From NCBI GenBank assembly GCA_016713665.1, contig JADJOR010000001.1, positions 186,001-250,000 on the forward strand: a stretch of DNA of 64,000 nt, given 5' to 3'. The position numbers and the translations under genes were made by a program. The notes beneath the pieces were generated by a model that ran no database searches, had not been told where the DNA came from, and was given only the letters and a program-made list of their open reading frames with translations. This stretch comes from Deltaproteobacteria bacterium. GTDB taxonomy: Bacteria > Myxococcota_A > UBA9160 > UBA4427. Numbering within the stretch: position 1 is the first letter of the stretch; every line of letters begins with the position of its first letter. Shown here piece by piece: positions 47,230 through 56,686 of the stretch.

Positions 47230-48979
47230 GATCCCGCCGGTTCCCTGGTCGACGATCCCGGAGATGATGCGGGACGTCGCGTCGCGCCACGCGGCGCTCG
47301 ACGCCGTCGTCGACGGCGAGACGCGGCTCGACTTCGATTCGCTCCATGCCGAATCGCTGCGTTTCGCGCGGGCGCTCGACGCACAGGGCATCGGCGCCGG
47401 CGACGCGGTCGCGATCTGGGCCTCGAACGGCTGGCGCTGGGTCGTGGCGGCGAGCGGGGCGTGGCAGGTCGGGGCGAGCGTCGTTCCGCTCGCCTCGCGC
47501 TGGAAGGCGCCCGAGGTCGGGCCGCTGCTCACGCGGGTCGGGGCGCGGATCCTGGTCGTCGACGAGGAGAGCGCCGGGGAGCGACTGCTCGACGCGCTCG
47601 TCGCGCGTTATGCGACGGGCGGATCGCCGGGCGGTGCGACGTCCGGAGCGCCGGGTGGATCGCCGCCGATCGCAGGCCTTCCGAGCCTCGAGCAGGTCGT
47701 CGTGCTCGACCGGGCCGCTGCGAGCGACGGGGCGTGCGCGAGATCGAGCACGAGCACGAGCACGAGCGCCGCGGCGCGGGCGGCGGGCGGCGAAGTCGGG
47801 TTGGGCAGCGAGACCGCCTCGAGCGGGGTCGCGCGGTGGGACGAGTTCGTCGCTCGCGGGGACGGACGGGCGGCGCCGGACGGGAGCGCCGCGCGGCCCG
47901 AGTCGATCGCGCAGATCCTCTTCACGTCCGGGACGACGGGCTCGCCCAAGGGCGTCGAGCTCGCCCATCGCCAGCTGCTCTCGGCCTACTGGGACTGGAG
48001 CGGCATCGGCGGCCTCGAGGCCGGCGATCGCTTCCTCGTGATCCCGCCGTACTCCCACGGCTTCGGCATGAACGGCGGCATCCTCGCCTGCTGGATGCGC
48101 GGCGTCGCGAACGTCCCGGTCGCGGTCTTCGATCCGCGCGCGACCCTCGAGGCGATCGCCCGCGAGCGGATCAGCGTGATCAGCGGACCGCCGACGCTCT
48201 TCGCGACCTTGATGAACCTCGAGGGCTTCGCGCCGGAGCGGACCCGCTCGCTGAGGACGGCCTTCGTCGGGGCGGCGGCGGTGCCGACCGAGCTGATCCA
48301 GGCGATGCGCGGGCGGATGGGGATCCGGCGCGTGATCAACGCCTACGGGCTGATCGAGGTCTGCGTCGTCTCGATGACGCGGGCCGACGACGCCGAGAGC
48401 GTGATCGCGACGACGACCGGGCGCGCGATGCCGGGGGTCGAGGTCCGGATCGTCGCGGTCGGGGAGGGCGCCGCCGCGAGCGACGCCGTCGACGTGCCCG
48501 ACGGCTCCCCCGGCGAGGTCTGGGTCCGCAGCCAGGGCGTCATGCGCGGCTATTTCCGGGATCCCGAGCAGACGGCGGCGGCGATCGTCGAGGGCGGCTG
48601 GTGTCGTACCGGCGACGTCGGCATCCGCGACGCCGTGGGCCATATCCGCGTCGTCGATCGCCTGAAGGACGCCTACAACTGCGGCGGCTTCAGCGCCTAT
48701 CCCGCCGAGATCGAGAACCAGCTGCTCGAGCATCCCTCGGTCGCGCAGGTCGCCGTCGTGGGCGTCCCCGACGCGCGCCTCGGGGAGGTCGGCCACGCCT
48801 TCGTGATCGCGCGGGCCGGGACCCGTGTCGATCCCGAGGCGATCGTCGCCTGGGCGCGGGCCAACATGGCGAACTACAAGGCACCGCGCCGGGTCCACGT
48901 CCTCGAGAGCCTGCCGCTCAACGCGAACGGGAAGGTCCGCAAGGAGGTCCTGCGGGCCCGGGCGCTCGAGGGGGTTTGA
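47219..48979 (+). CDS. AMP-dependent acyl-CoA synthetase/ligase
   Basis: 586 residues. ILFTSGTTGSPKGVELAHRQ is the ATP phosphate-binding loop, INAYGLIEVC the A5 motif, WCRTGDVGIRD the A7 motif, and LPLNANGKVRKEVLRAR contains the catalytic C-terminal Lys. A low-complexity insert rich in Gly, Ser and Thr (about residues 135-215) separates the first subdomain from the P-loop. It likely activates a carboxylate produced or consumed by the upstream LLM and amidohydrolase enzymes. ATG 47219 overlaps the PaaK-like gene; GTG or ATG codons further upstream are possible. Confidence 0.92.
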   Translation: MAAEIPPVPWSTIPEMMRDVASRHAALDAVVDGETRLDFDSLHAESLRFARALDAQGIGAGDAVAIWASNGWRWVVAASGAWQVGASVVPLASRWKAPEVGPLLTRVGARILVVDEESAGERLLDALVARYATGGSPGGATSGAPGGSPPIAGLPSLEQVVVLDRAAASDGACARSSTSTSTSAAARAAGGEVGLGSETASSGVARWDEFVARGDGRAAPDGSAARPESIAQILFTSGTTGSPKGVELAHRQLLSAYWDWSGIGGLEAGDRFLVIPPYSHGFGMNGGILACWMRGVANVPVAVFDPRATLEAIARERISVISGPPTLFATLMNLEGFAPERTRSLRTAFVGAAAVPTELIQAMRGRMGIRRVINAYGLIEVCVVSMTRADDAESVIATTTGRAMPGVEVRIVAVGEGAAASDAVDVPDGSPGEVWVRSQGVMRGYFRDPEQTAAAIVEGGWCRTGDVGIRDAVGHIRVVDRLKDAYNCGGFSAYPAEIENQLLEHPSVAQVAVVGVPDARLGEVGHAFVIARAGTRVDPEAIVAWARANMANYKAPRRVHVLESLPLNANGKVRKEVLRARALEGV

Positions 48980-49094
48980 GCCGGCAGGGCGAGCGGGCTC
49001 CGGCTCGCCCGGTTGCGCCCGACCCCGATCGACAGAATGATCTCCGCGGCAGGATCGCCCGCGCGCCCCGCGTCGCGGTCCGTCGGAGGCCATC

Positions 49095-49784
49095 GTGATC
49101 GAGATCGCCCACGTCTCCCGGCACTACAAGCGGGGGGCCGACGACGTCCACGCCCTCGAGGACGTGAGCCTCTCGATCGGCAAGGGGCGCTTCGTCGCCC
49201 TGATGGGGCCCTCGGGCTCCGGCAAGTCGACCCTGCTCAATCTCCTGGCCGGCCTCGATCGCCCCTCGAAGGGCGACGTCGAGGTCGCCGGGCGCCGCCT
49301 GAACGACCTGTCCGAGGACGAGCTGGCCCATTTCCGGGCCGAGCATCTCGGCTTCGTCTTCCAGTTCTTCAACCTGATTCCCGTGCTCTCGGCCCTCGAG
49401 AACGTCGAGCTCCCCTTGCTGCTGACGGCGCTCGGCAAGGCGGATCGGCGCAAGCGGTCCGAGACCGCGCTGCGCATCGTCGGTCTCGCCGACCGCGCCC
49501 ACCACCGCCCGGCCCAGCTCTCCGGCGGCGAGCAGCAGCGCGTCGCGATCGCCCGGGCGATCGTCTCCGATCCCGAGATCGTGGTCGGCGACGAGCCGAC
49601 GGGCGATCTCGACGCGAAGAACGCCGAGGAGGTCCTCGGTCTGCTGCAGACCCTGAAGAAGGAGTTCGGCAAGACCGTCGTGATCGTGACCCACGATCCC
49701 CGCGCCGTGAAATACGTCGACGAGGTCGTCCATCTCGACAAGGGTGTCCTGATCGGGAGCGAGCCGGGCGGGGCGGCGTCGTGA
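49095..49784 (+). CDS. ABC transporter ATP-binding protein, LolD/MacB type
   Basis: 229 residues from GTG 49095. Walker A GPSGSGKST, Q-loop FVFQFFNLIP, signature LSGGEQQRVAIARAI, Walker B VVGDEPTGDLDAK and the H-loop VTHDPRAV are intact. The group powers extraction or export across the envelope (LolCDE, MacAB). First gene of a four-gene operon with two FtsX-type permeases and an adaptor. The next GTG overlaps its TGA. Confidence 0.94.
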   Translation: MIEIAHVSRHYKRGADDVHALEDVSLSIGKGRFVALMGPSGSGKSTLLNLLAGLDRPSKGDVEVAGRRLNDLSEDELAHFRAEHLGFVFQFFNLIPVLSALENVELPLLLTALGKADRRKRSETALRIVGLADRAHHRPAQLSGGEQQRVAIARAIVSDPEIVVGDEPTGDLDAKNAEEVLGLLQTLKKEFGKTVVIVTHDPRAVKYVDEVVHLDKGVLIGSEPGGAAS

Positions 49785-50974
49785 TCCGGTTCCTGCCGCT
49801 GGTCGCCCGCAATCTCGGTCGCAACCCGCTGCGCACCGCGCTGACCGGCGGCGCGATCCTGCTCGCGATCGCCCTCGTCTGCGTGCTGCGCACGATGCCC
49901 GCGGCCTTCGACGCGATCCTCTCCCGGCTCTCGAACAACACGCGCGTCTCGATCCACCACTCGGCCGGCATCGTCTACTCGATGCCCTACGCCTATCTCA
50001 ACAAGGTCCGCTCGATCCCCGGCGTGGTCGACGCCGTGTCGTGGACCTGGTTCGGTGGCGCGATCGATCCCGACGAGGGGGTCACGTTCCCGAACTTCGC
50101 CGTCGACGCGGAGCACGTCGCGACCGTCTACGAGGACTACGCCCTCGACCCCGCCGAGGTCGCCGACTTCGAGCGCACGCGGACCGGGGCCCTCGTCGGT
50201 CAGCGCGCGATGACGGACAACGGCTGGAAGGTCGGCGACCTCGTGACGCTGAAGAGCACGATCTATCCCCTCGAGCTCGAGTTCCGGATCGCGGGGACGG
50301 TGCCGGGCGCCTCGCTTCGCACGAGCTCGGAGTCGACCAATCTCCCGGTCTTCTGGTTCCACCGCGAGTACCTCGTCGAGGCGCTCCGCGAGCAGGGCAT
50401 CGAGTTCGACGTGCTCGGCAACATCTGGGCCCGGGTCGACGATCCGGCGAAGGTGCCGGCGATCATGGCCCAGGTCGACGAGATGTTCCGCAACAGCGAG
50501 GCGGAGACGGTCTCCGAGACCGAGAAGTCCTTCTTCACGAGCTTCTTCTCCCAGGTCCAGGGGCTGCTCGTCGTGATCCAGGCCGTGGCGCTGCTCGTCA
50601 CGCTCTGCATCGTGTTCATCGCGGCGAACACGGCGAGCATGACTGTGCGCGAGCGGATGCGGGAGATCGCGGTGCTGCGGGCGATCGGGTTCGGCCGCAA
50701 TCTGCTCTTCGGGACGCTGCTCGCCGAGGCGGCGCTGCTCTCGACGGCGGCGGGGACGGCCGGCGTCTTCGCTTCGCTCGGGCTGGCGAAGTGGCTGGCG
50801 GCGATGGGGACCGCGAATCCCGCGATGGGGCCGCTCACGGCCTTCGTCGTGACCAACGCCGTCCTCGTCCAGGGGATCTTCCTGGCCTTCCTGATCGGGA
50901 TCGTGACCGGGGCGATCCCGGCCTTCGGCGCCTCGCGGCGCAGCGTGGCGCTGACGCTGCGGGAGATCTTCTGA
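49781..50974 (+). CDS. FtsX/MacB-type ABC transporter permease
   Basis: 397 residues from GTG 49781. One N-terminal helix (about 19-37), a large periplasmic MacB-PCD-like domain (about 40-265), then three helices, with TVRERMREIAVLRAIGFGR, the cytoplasmic coupling segment of the family, between the second and third helices. It overlaps the ATPase gene by 4 bases and its TGA is within the ATG of the second permease. The paired permeases probably form a heterodimer. Confidence 0.9.
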   Translation: MIRFLPLVARNLGRNPLRTALTGGAILLAIALVCVLRTMPAAFDAILSRLSNNTRVSIHHSAGIVYSMPYAYLNKVRSIPGVVDAVSWTWFGGAIDPDEGVTFPNFAVDAEHVATVYEDYALDPAEVADFERTRTGALVGQRAMTDNGWKVGDLVTLKSTIYPLELEFRIAGTVPGASLRTSSESTNLPVFWFHREYLVEALREQGIEFDVLGNIWARVDDPAKVPAIMAQVDEMFRNSEAETVSETEKSFFTSFFSQVQGLLVVIQAVALLVTLCIVFIAANTASMTVRERMREIAVLRAIGFGRNLLFGTLLAEAALLSTAAGTAGVFASLGLAKWLAAMGTANPAMGPLTAFVVTNAVLVQGIFLAFLIGIVTGAIPAFGASRRSVALTLREIF

Positions 50975-52152
50975 TGGCGCTGCCGCTCGGCTACCCGCTG
51001 CGCAACCTCGCCCATCGCCGCGGCCGCACCGCGATCACCGTCCTCGTCGTCGCCCTCGTCGTGATCGCGACGACCCTGCTGCTCGGCCTCGTCTCGAGCC
51101 TGAGGCGCACCCTCGCCACGACCGGCGATCCGCGCAACCTGATCGTGCTGCGCAAGGGCTCGAACAACGACGGCTCCTCGCAGCTCCCGCTCGAGGCCTA
51201 TCAAGCGCTGCGCTTCTTCGAGGGCATCGCGCAGGACGCGAAGGGCGAGCCCCTGGTCTCCCCCGAGATCGTCGTCCAGCCCTTCTTCCACCGCGCCGGC
51301 GGCGGTCGCGAGAACGTGCTCGTGCGGGGTGTCGAGCCCGCCGCCTTCGCCGTCCACCGCGAGGTCCGCATCGCCGAAGGTCGCGCCCCGAGGCCCGGGA
51401 CGACCGAGGCGCTGGTCGGTCGCGGCATCGCGATGCGCTACCCGGAGGCCGCCGTCGGCAGCGACCTGCGCTTCGGGCGGGGGAGCTGGACCGTCGTCGG
51501 CATCCTCGAGTCGGGCGGAAGCTCCTTCGAGAGCGAGGTCTGGGTCGATGCGCGCCTGCTCGCGGCGGACGCGAAGCGCTCGCTGCCCTACTCGGGCTTC
51601 CGTGTGCGGGCCGCGGATGGGGCGGATCTCGAGGCGCTGGCGCGGCGGATCGACGCGGATCCGCGCTGGGCCCTCGAGGCGAGCCCGGAGACCGCCTACT
51701 ACGCCGACCAGGCGGAGTCGGCGCGCACGCTCTTCATCATCGTGATCTTCGTGGCCGTGATGGCGGGGATCGGCGCGAGCTTCGGGGCGGCCAATGCCAT
51801 GTATGCGGCGGTACAGGCCCGGACCGCGGAGATCGGGACCCTGCGCGCGATCGGCTTCTCGCGCTTCGACGTGCTCTTCGCATTCCTGGCGGAGTCGGTG
51901 GCGACCTCGCTCGTGGGGTTCCTGGTCGGCGGCAGCATCGCGGTCGCGGCGGCGGCGATCCTCTCGCAGGTCCTCGGCGGGATCGGCTTCGGAGCCTCGA
52001 CCTTCACGACCAACGTGATCACGCTGCGTGTCGCGGCCTCGGATCTCGGCTATGCGGCGCTCTTCGCGGTCCTGATCGGCATCGGGGGAGGGCTGATGCC
52101 CGCCTGGCGCGCGGCCCGGATGCGGCCGATCGACGCGCTGCGGAGGGCCTGA
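50974..52152 (+). CDS. FtsX/MacB-type ABC transporter permease, second subunit
   Basis: 392 residues with the same plan as its neighbour: an N-terminal helix after RRGRTAITVL, a periplasmic domain, then three helices with VQARTAEIGTLRAIGFSRFDV as the coupling element and AWRAARMRPIDALRRA at the end. One-base stop/start overlaps on both sides (TGATG) indicate tight coupling. The two permeases are similar in architecture but diverged in sequence. Confidence 0.9.
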   Translation: MALPLGYPLRNLAHRRGRTAITVLVVALVVIATTLLLGLVSSLRRTLATTGDPRNLIVLRKGSNNDGSSQLPLEAYQALRFFEGIAQDAKGEPLVSPEIVVQPFFHRAGGGRENVLVRGVEPAAFAVHREVRIAEGRAPRPGTTEALVGRGIAMRYPEAAVGSDLRFGRGSWTVVGILESGGSSFESEVWVDARLLAADAKRSLPYSGFRVRAADGADLEALARRIDADPRWALEASPETAYYADQAESARTLFIIVIFVAVMAGIGASFGAANAMYAAVQARTAEIGTLRAIGFSRFDVLFAFLAESVATSLVGFLVGGSIAVAAAAILSQVLGGIGFGASTFTTNVITLRVAASDLGYAALFAVLIGIGGGLMPAWRAARMRPIDALRRA

Positions 52153-53387
52153 TGGCGGACGACACGAAGACCCGGTCGCTGCGCGACGAGCTCTCGTCGC
52201 TGAAGATCGATCGCGGCGCGCGGCCGGTGCAGGGGCGCGGCCGGAACGGCCTCTTCTGGGCCGCGGGCGTGCTCGTCGCCCTGCTCGTCGCCGCCTTCGC
52301 CTGGCGCGCGACGCTCGGAGCCGAGACGGAGGTCGAGGTCGTCTTCGCGACCCGGCAGCAGGCGGTCGCGGGCGGGGGGGCTGCCGCGAGCGGACAGGTC
52401 GTGCTGCAGGGCTCGGGCTACGTCGTGACCGGCAACAAATACATCTCGATCGGTGTTCGGGTCCCGGGTCGCATCGACGCCTATCTCGTCGACGAGTCGG
52501 AGGCCGTGAAGACCGGGCAGCCCCTGGTCCAGCTCGACCGGCGCGACTACGAGGCGGCGCTCGAGCGGGCGAAGGCAGCGCTCGAGCTCGCACGGGCGAA
52601 CGAGGCATTGGCGGCGACCCTCGCGGAGCGGCAGCAGGCGCTGCGCGCCGAGGACGTCTCGTCCCAATCGAGCCTCGATGTCCGGGAGAGCGAGTGGCGC
52701 GTGGCCCGAGCCCGGGTCCGCGAGGCCGAGGCGGCCCTCGAGGAGGCCACCGTCAACCTCGACTACACGACGCTGCGCGCGCCGCGGGACGGCGTCGTGC
52801 TCGCGAAGCTGAAGGAGGTCGGCGAGATGGCGGTGCCCGGGGGCTTCGCCGGGTCCGGCGACCTGATCCGGATGGCCGATCTCTCGGACCTGCGGGCGGA
52901 GGTCGACGTCAACGAGCTCGACATCGGCAAGATCGCCCTCGGCCAGCGCGCCAGCGTGACCCCCGATGCGTTTCCCGATCGGCGTTATGCGGCGGAGGTC
53001 GTGAAGCTCTATCCGCAGATCAATCGTCAGAAGGGCACGCTCAAGGTCGAGGTCCGGCTGCTCGAGCGCGACGAGACGCTGCGACCCGACTCGAGCGTCC
53101 GCATCGCCTTCCTGGCGGAGGCGCCGAAGCGGGCGGAGGGCGCGCCGCCCGAGGCCCTCGTCACGGTACCGAAGAGCGCCGTCCGTGAGGGAGGCGTCGT
53201 CTGGGTCGTGACCGAGGGGCGGCTGCGCAGGCAGGCCGTCCGGCTCGGCGTCGAGCGCGATGGGGTCGTCGTCGTCGAGGAGGGGCTGCTCGGGGGCGAG
53301 GCCGTCGTCGTCGGGGAAGACGGACCCCTCGCGGACGGGGCAGCCGTGCAGATCTCCGCGACCGGAACCGGGCGGGGCCCCGGATGA
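52152..53387 (+). CDS. Periplasmic adaptor (HlyD/MacA-like membrane fusion protein)
   Basis: 411 residues. A single N-terminal anchor (about 36-54) is followed by a biotinyl-lipoyl-like half (VRVPGRIDAYLVDESEAVKTGQPLVQLD), an alpha-helical hairpin rich in Ala/Glu/Arg (about 130-205), the second lipoyl half (TTLRAPRDGVVLAKL) and a beta-barrel region. With the two permeases and the ATPase it forms a MacAB-like tripartite export system; an outer-membrane channel gene is not nearby. The stop abuts that of the opposing DUF2167 gene. Confidence 0.9.
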   Translation: MADDTKTRSLRDELSSLKIDRGARPVQGRGRNGLFWAAGVLVALLVAAFAWRATLGAETEVEVVFATRQQAVAGGGAAASGQVVLQGSGYVVTGNKYISIGVRVPGRIDAYLVDESEAVKTGQPLVQLDRRDYEAALERAKAALELARANEALAATLAERQQALRAEDVSSQSSLDVRESEWRVARARVREAEAALEEATVNLDYTTLRAPRDGVVLAKLKEVGEMAVPGGFAGSGDLIRMADLSDLRAEVDVNELDIGKIALGQRASVTPDAFPDRRYAAEVVKLYPQINRQKGTLKVEVRLLERDETLRPDSSVRIAFLAEAPKRAEGAPPEALVTVPKSAVREGGVVWVVTEGRLRRQAVRLGVERDGVVVVEEGLLGGEAVVVGEDGPLADGAAVQISATGTGRGPG

Positions 53388-54443
53388 TCAGGTCGGCGAT
53401 GTCGGCGAAGTCGGGGGCTCCGGGGGCGTGGGCACCGATCGGGCTCCGGCCTCGGCGTCTTCCATCGTCGTCCGTCCGCCGCGCCCCTTGAGCCAGGTCC
53501 CGCCGCCGGCGAACAGGGCGACCAGGGCCGGGATCAGCAGCTTCTTGCCCGCGAGGGCGAGGGCGATCAGCTTGGTCAGGAGCCCCGACTTCGCGGCCAC
53601 ACCGCCGGCGACCAGGGCGGCGATGCCGTAGGTCGCGAGCTTGTCCGTGCCGGGCTGGTAGTCCGCATAACGATGGCCCTCGTCGAACTCGGCGGCGGCG
53701 ATCACGCCGGGCATGACCGACTGGATCAGCTCGAGCTGGTCCATGCTCGCCACCGCGTTGAGCACGAGGACACCGCGTCGGCCCAGCACGCGCACGTTGT
53801 AGTTGAGCGTGTTCGAGGGGCTGCCCTCGAAGGCGAGCTCCTTGGCCCAGAAGAGCTTGTGGGTCTCCGCGTCGTAGCGCGGGCGCTCGGCCCAGCCGAC
53901 GAGCTCGACCTGCTCGAAGCCCTGCTCGGCACGGGCGGCGTTCTCCTCGTTCGTCGCGGCCTGCATCTCCTCGAGCATCGTGTCGTAGTCGATGCCGTCG
54001 GCGTCCTCGTCGGAGACGTAGCCCTCTTCGTCGTAGGACAGGACGACGCCCCAGCTGTCGCCCGAGAGCGGGCTCGAGCCGGAGGGCACGATCATGCCGA
54101 GGGTGCCGCCGCCCGACGGGTTGCCCCAGCCCTCGACCAGCAGGCGCTCGGTGTTCTCGGGGTTCATGTAGCGGAGGGTGTCGGGCAGGGAGAGCGTCGC
54201 GAGGCCGTCTCCAATCGGAATGCTCCCCGACTGGTATTCGAGGGCGGCATCGAGGGCCACGAGGCGCTCGTAGATCGCGCGCTCTTCGGCGGTGAGCGCC
54301 TCGGCGGTCGGGGCCTCTGCGGCGTCGGCTTCGGCGACGGACTCGGCTTCGACGGCCGTCGGCTCGTTCTCGGCGCGGGTCGGAGCCGCGAGCCAGAGCA
54401 TCGAGAAGGTCGCCGCGATCGCGATCCGGGTCTTGCGTTGCAT
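53388..54443 (-). CDS. DUF2167-family membrane protein
   Basis: 351 residues from ATG 54443 (AGGAG site). A signal peptide (MQRKTRIAIAATFSMLWLAAP...RA) is followed by an acidic linker. The DUF2167 body runs from about residue 50 to 255, with LPDTLRYMNPENTERLLVEGWGNPSGG and ETHKLFWAKELAF. Two C-terminal hydrophobic helices (about 275-320) anchor it. Function is unknown in all members I know. Its stop codon and that of the adaptor share the palindrome TGATCA at 53385-53390, so the two operons converge with no spacer. Confidence 0.88.
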   Translation of the reverse strand: MQRKTRIAIAATFSMLWLAAPTRAENEPTAVEAESVAEADAAEAPTAEALTAEERAIYERLVALDAALEYQSGSIPIGDGLATLSLPDTLRYMNPENTERLLVEGWGNPSGGGTLGMIVPSGSSPLSGDSWGVVLSYDEEGYVSDEDADGIDYDTMLEEMQAATNEENAARAEQGFEQVELVGWAERPRYDAETHKLFWAKELAFEGSPSNTLNYNVRVLGRRGVLVLNAVASMDQLELIQSVMPGVIAAAEFDEGHRYADYQPGTDKLATYGIAALVAGGVAAKSGLLTKLIALALAGKKLLIPALVALFAGGGTWLKGRGGRTTMEDAEAGARSVPTPPEPPTSPTSPT

Positions 54444-54606
54444 GGCTGCTCCTGCCGACCCGGGGCCGACTCGCTCGCGCGGGACGGGACGTCGCCGAAG
54501 GGCCTTCATCGCATATCGGGGCGCGGTCGCGCAACGGGGGCCTGCGAAATCGTCGGGTGGGGGGGCGGGGGCGGGGCGAGCCCGGCGCGGGTGCTAGGGT
54601 CGCGGG

Positions 54607-55352
54607 GTGCTGCGCGCGCTCGCTCGTCTCTCGTATGCCTCGACGCTCCGGATGCTGGCCGGTCTGCTCGTCCTCGTGGTCGTGATCTCGGGGATCGGGC
54701 CGAGCCATCCAGCGGACTGGTGGCTCGAGAACGCGCTGGTCGCGCTCTTTCTCGGCGCGGCCGCGCTCGCACATCGCTGGATGCCGCTCTCCCGGCTCTC
54801 GTGGCTCCTGATCTTCGTGTTCCTCTGTCTCCACGAGATGGGGGCCCACTACACCTATTCCGAGGTGCCCTACGACGCCTGGGCCCGGGCGCTGTTCGGC
54901 GTCTCGCTGAGCGAGACGCTCGGCTTCGCTCGCAACCACTTCGATCGACTGGTTCATTTCTGCTACGGGCTGCTGCTCGCCTATCCCATCCGTGAGGTCT
55001 TCCTGCGCGTCGGCGACGCCCGGGGGTTCTGGGGCTATTTCCTGCCCCTCGACCTCACGATGTCGACCTCGATGCTCTACGAGCTCGTCGAATGGGGGCG
55101 GCGGTCCTGTTCGGCGGCGAGCTCGGGGTCGCCTATCTCGGGACGCAGGGCGATCCGTGGGACGCCAACAAGGACATGGCCCTCGCGAGCGTCGGCGCCG
55201 TCGTCGCGATGCTCGCGACCGCCGGCGTGAATGTCCGCCTCGACCGGGACTTCGCCCGGGAGTGGCGCGAGAGCCTGCGCGTCAAACATCCCGCGCCCCT
55301 CGGCGAGGAGCGGGTCGAGGCGCTCGCCCGATCGCAGGAAGGCGGCGCATGA
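54607..55352 (+). CDS. DUF2238-family integral membrane protein, frameshifted here
   Basis: GTG 54607 starts a protein with about six hydrophobic helices and the blocks CLHEMGAHYTYSEVPYD and NHFDRLVHFCYGLLLAYPIRE. At the G run 55094-55098 one base is missing. The family sequence AAVLFGGELGVAYLGTQGDPWDANKDM then continues in frame 3 to 55352. Corrected length is about 248 residues. E. coli YjdF is a relative; the function is unknown. The corrected stop overlaps the ATG of the acyltransferase by 4 bases, which supports the corrected reading. Confidence 0.85.
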
Positions 55353-56686
55353 GTCTCTGGGCTCGCGCATCGCAGATGGCGGCGCAGACGCCGGCCTCGC
55401 GCAACCGTTATGCGGACTTCCTGCGCGTGGCCTCGATCGGGGTCGTCGTCTTCGGCCACTGGCTGGCGGCAGCCCCCTACCTCGCCCCCGACGGCCGGCT
55501 CGTCGCCACCCACATCCTCGCCGTCGAGGACTGGACCCGGTGGCTGACCTGGGGCATCCAGGTCATGCCGATCTTCTTCATGGTCGGCGGGTTCTCGAAC
55601 GCGATCACGTGGCAGGCCGCCTGTCGCAGCCGGATCGGCTATGCGGCCTGGCTCTCGGGGCGGCTGCGGCGCCTCGTCTGGCCGGTGATGCCGCTGCTCG
55701 TCGCCTGGATCGGCATGGGATGCCTGGCCTATTTCGTCGAGCTCTCGGACGCGATGCTGCGGGCGGGCTCCCAGCTCGCGCTGATCCCGATCTGGTTCCT
55801 CGCGGTCTATCTGGGCGTCGTGGTGCTCGTGCCCTGGAGCCACGGGCTCTGGGTGCGGCATGGCTGGCGATCGTTCGCGGGCTTCGTCGCGGCGGCGGTC
55901 GCGCTCGACGTCGCCTTCTTCTCCGGCCTTCGGCCGCTCGGCTGGCTCAACTACGTGTTCGTCTGGTCGGCCGTCCATCAGCTCGGTTATGCGTGGAGCG
56001 ACGGGCTGCTCTCGGGACGGCGTCGCAACGTCGTGATGGCGGTCGTCGGGCTCGGGCTGCTCGTCATCCTGACGAGCACGGAGCTCGCTCCGTATCCCCG
56101 GTCGATGGTCGGCGTGCCGGGCGAGGTCGTCAGCAACACGACGCCGCCGAAGATCCCGCTGATCGCCCTCGCGCTCGCGCAGGCCGGCATCCTGCTGGGC
56201 CTCGAGCCGCCGATGCGGCGATGGCTCGCCCGCCCGGCGCCGTGGACGGCGACGGTGCTGATCAGCTCGATGATCATGACGGTCTATCTCTGGCACATGA
56301 CGGCGCTCGTGCTCTGGATCGGCTTCGTCTACAGCGTGGGCCCCGATTGGCCGGGCGGCCTCGGGCTCCTGCTCGAGCCCGGGACCGCGGCGTGGTGGCG
56401 CGGTCGGCCGGTCTGGCTCGCGGTGCTCGCGATGGTCCTCACGCCCCTCGCCCTCGTCTTCGGCCGCTTCGAGCGGCCGAGTCCGGCGGCAGGGGCCCCG
56501 CCGGTCGGGCGCCTCGTGGCCGGCGCAGTGCTATTCGTCGTCGGTCTCGCCTATCTCTCGAAGGACGGGATCAGCGGGGGCGGTCCGTTCGGGCTGCGGA
56601 TCTCGGTGCTCGCCTTGCCGATGCTGGGGGCGCTCCTGATCGGGATCGCCGGTCGCGGAACACGAAACGAGAAGGAGACGGGATGA
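55349..56686 (+). CDS. Acyltransferase-3 family membrane protein
   Basis: 445 residues with about ten to eleven helices. RYADFLRVASIGVVVFGHWLAAAPYL contains the conserved R and H of the family, and GIQVMPIFFMVGGFSNA a second conserved block. These enzymes acylate extracytoplasmic sugars or other molecules. It overlaps DUF2238 by 4 bases and the nitrilase-type gene by 4 bases, forming a three-gene unit. The substrate is unknown. Confidence 0.87.
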   Translation: MSLWARASQMAAQTPASRNRYADFLRVASIGVVVFGHWLAAAPYLAPDGRLVATHILAVEDWTRWLTWGIQVMPIFFMVGGFSNAITWQAACRSRIGYAAWLSGRLRRLVWPVMPLLVAWIGMGCLAYFVELSDAMLRAGSQLALIPIWFLAVYLGVVVLVPWSHGLWVRHGWRSFAGFVAAAVALDVAFFSGLRPLGWLNYVFVWSAVHQLGYAWSDGLLSGRRRNVVMAVVGLGLLVILTSTELAPYPRSMVGVPGEVVSNTTPPKIPLIALALAQAGILLGLEPPMRRWLARPAPWTATVLISSMIMTVYLWHMTALVLWIGFVYSVGPDWPGGLGLLLEPGTAAWWRGRPVWLAVLAMVLTPLALVFGRFERPSPAAGAPPVGRLVAGAVLFVVGLAYLSKDGISGGGPFGLRISVLALPMLGALLIGIAGRGTRNEKETG

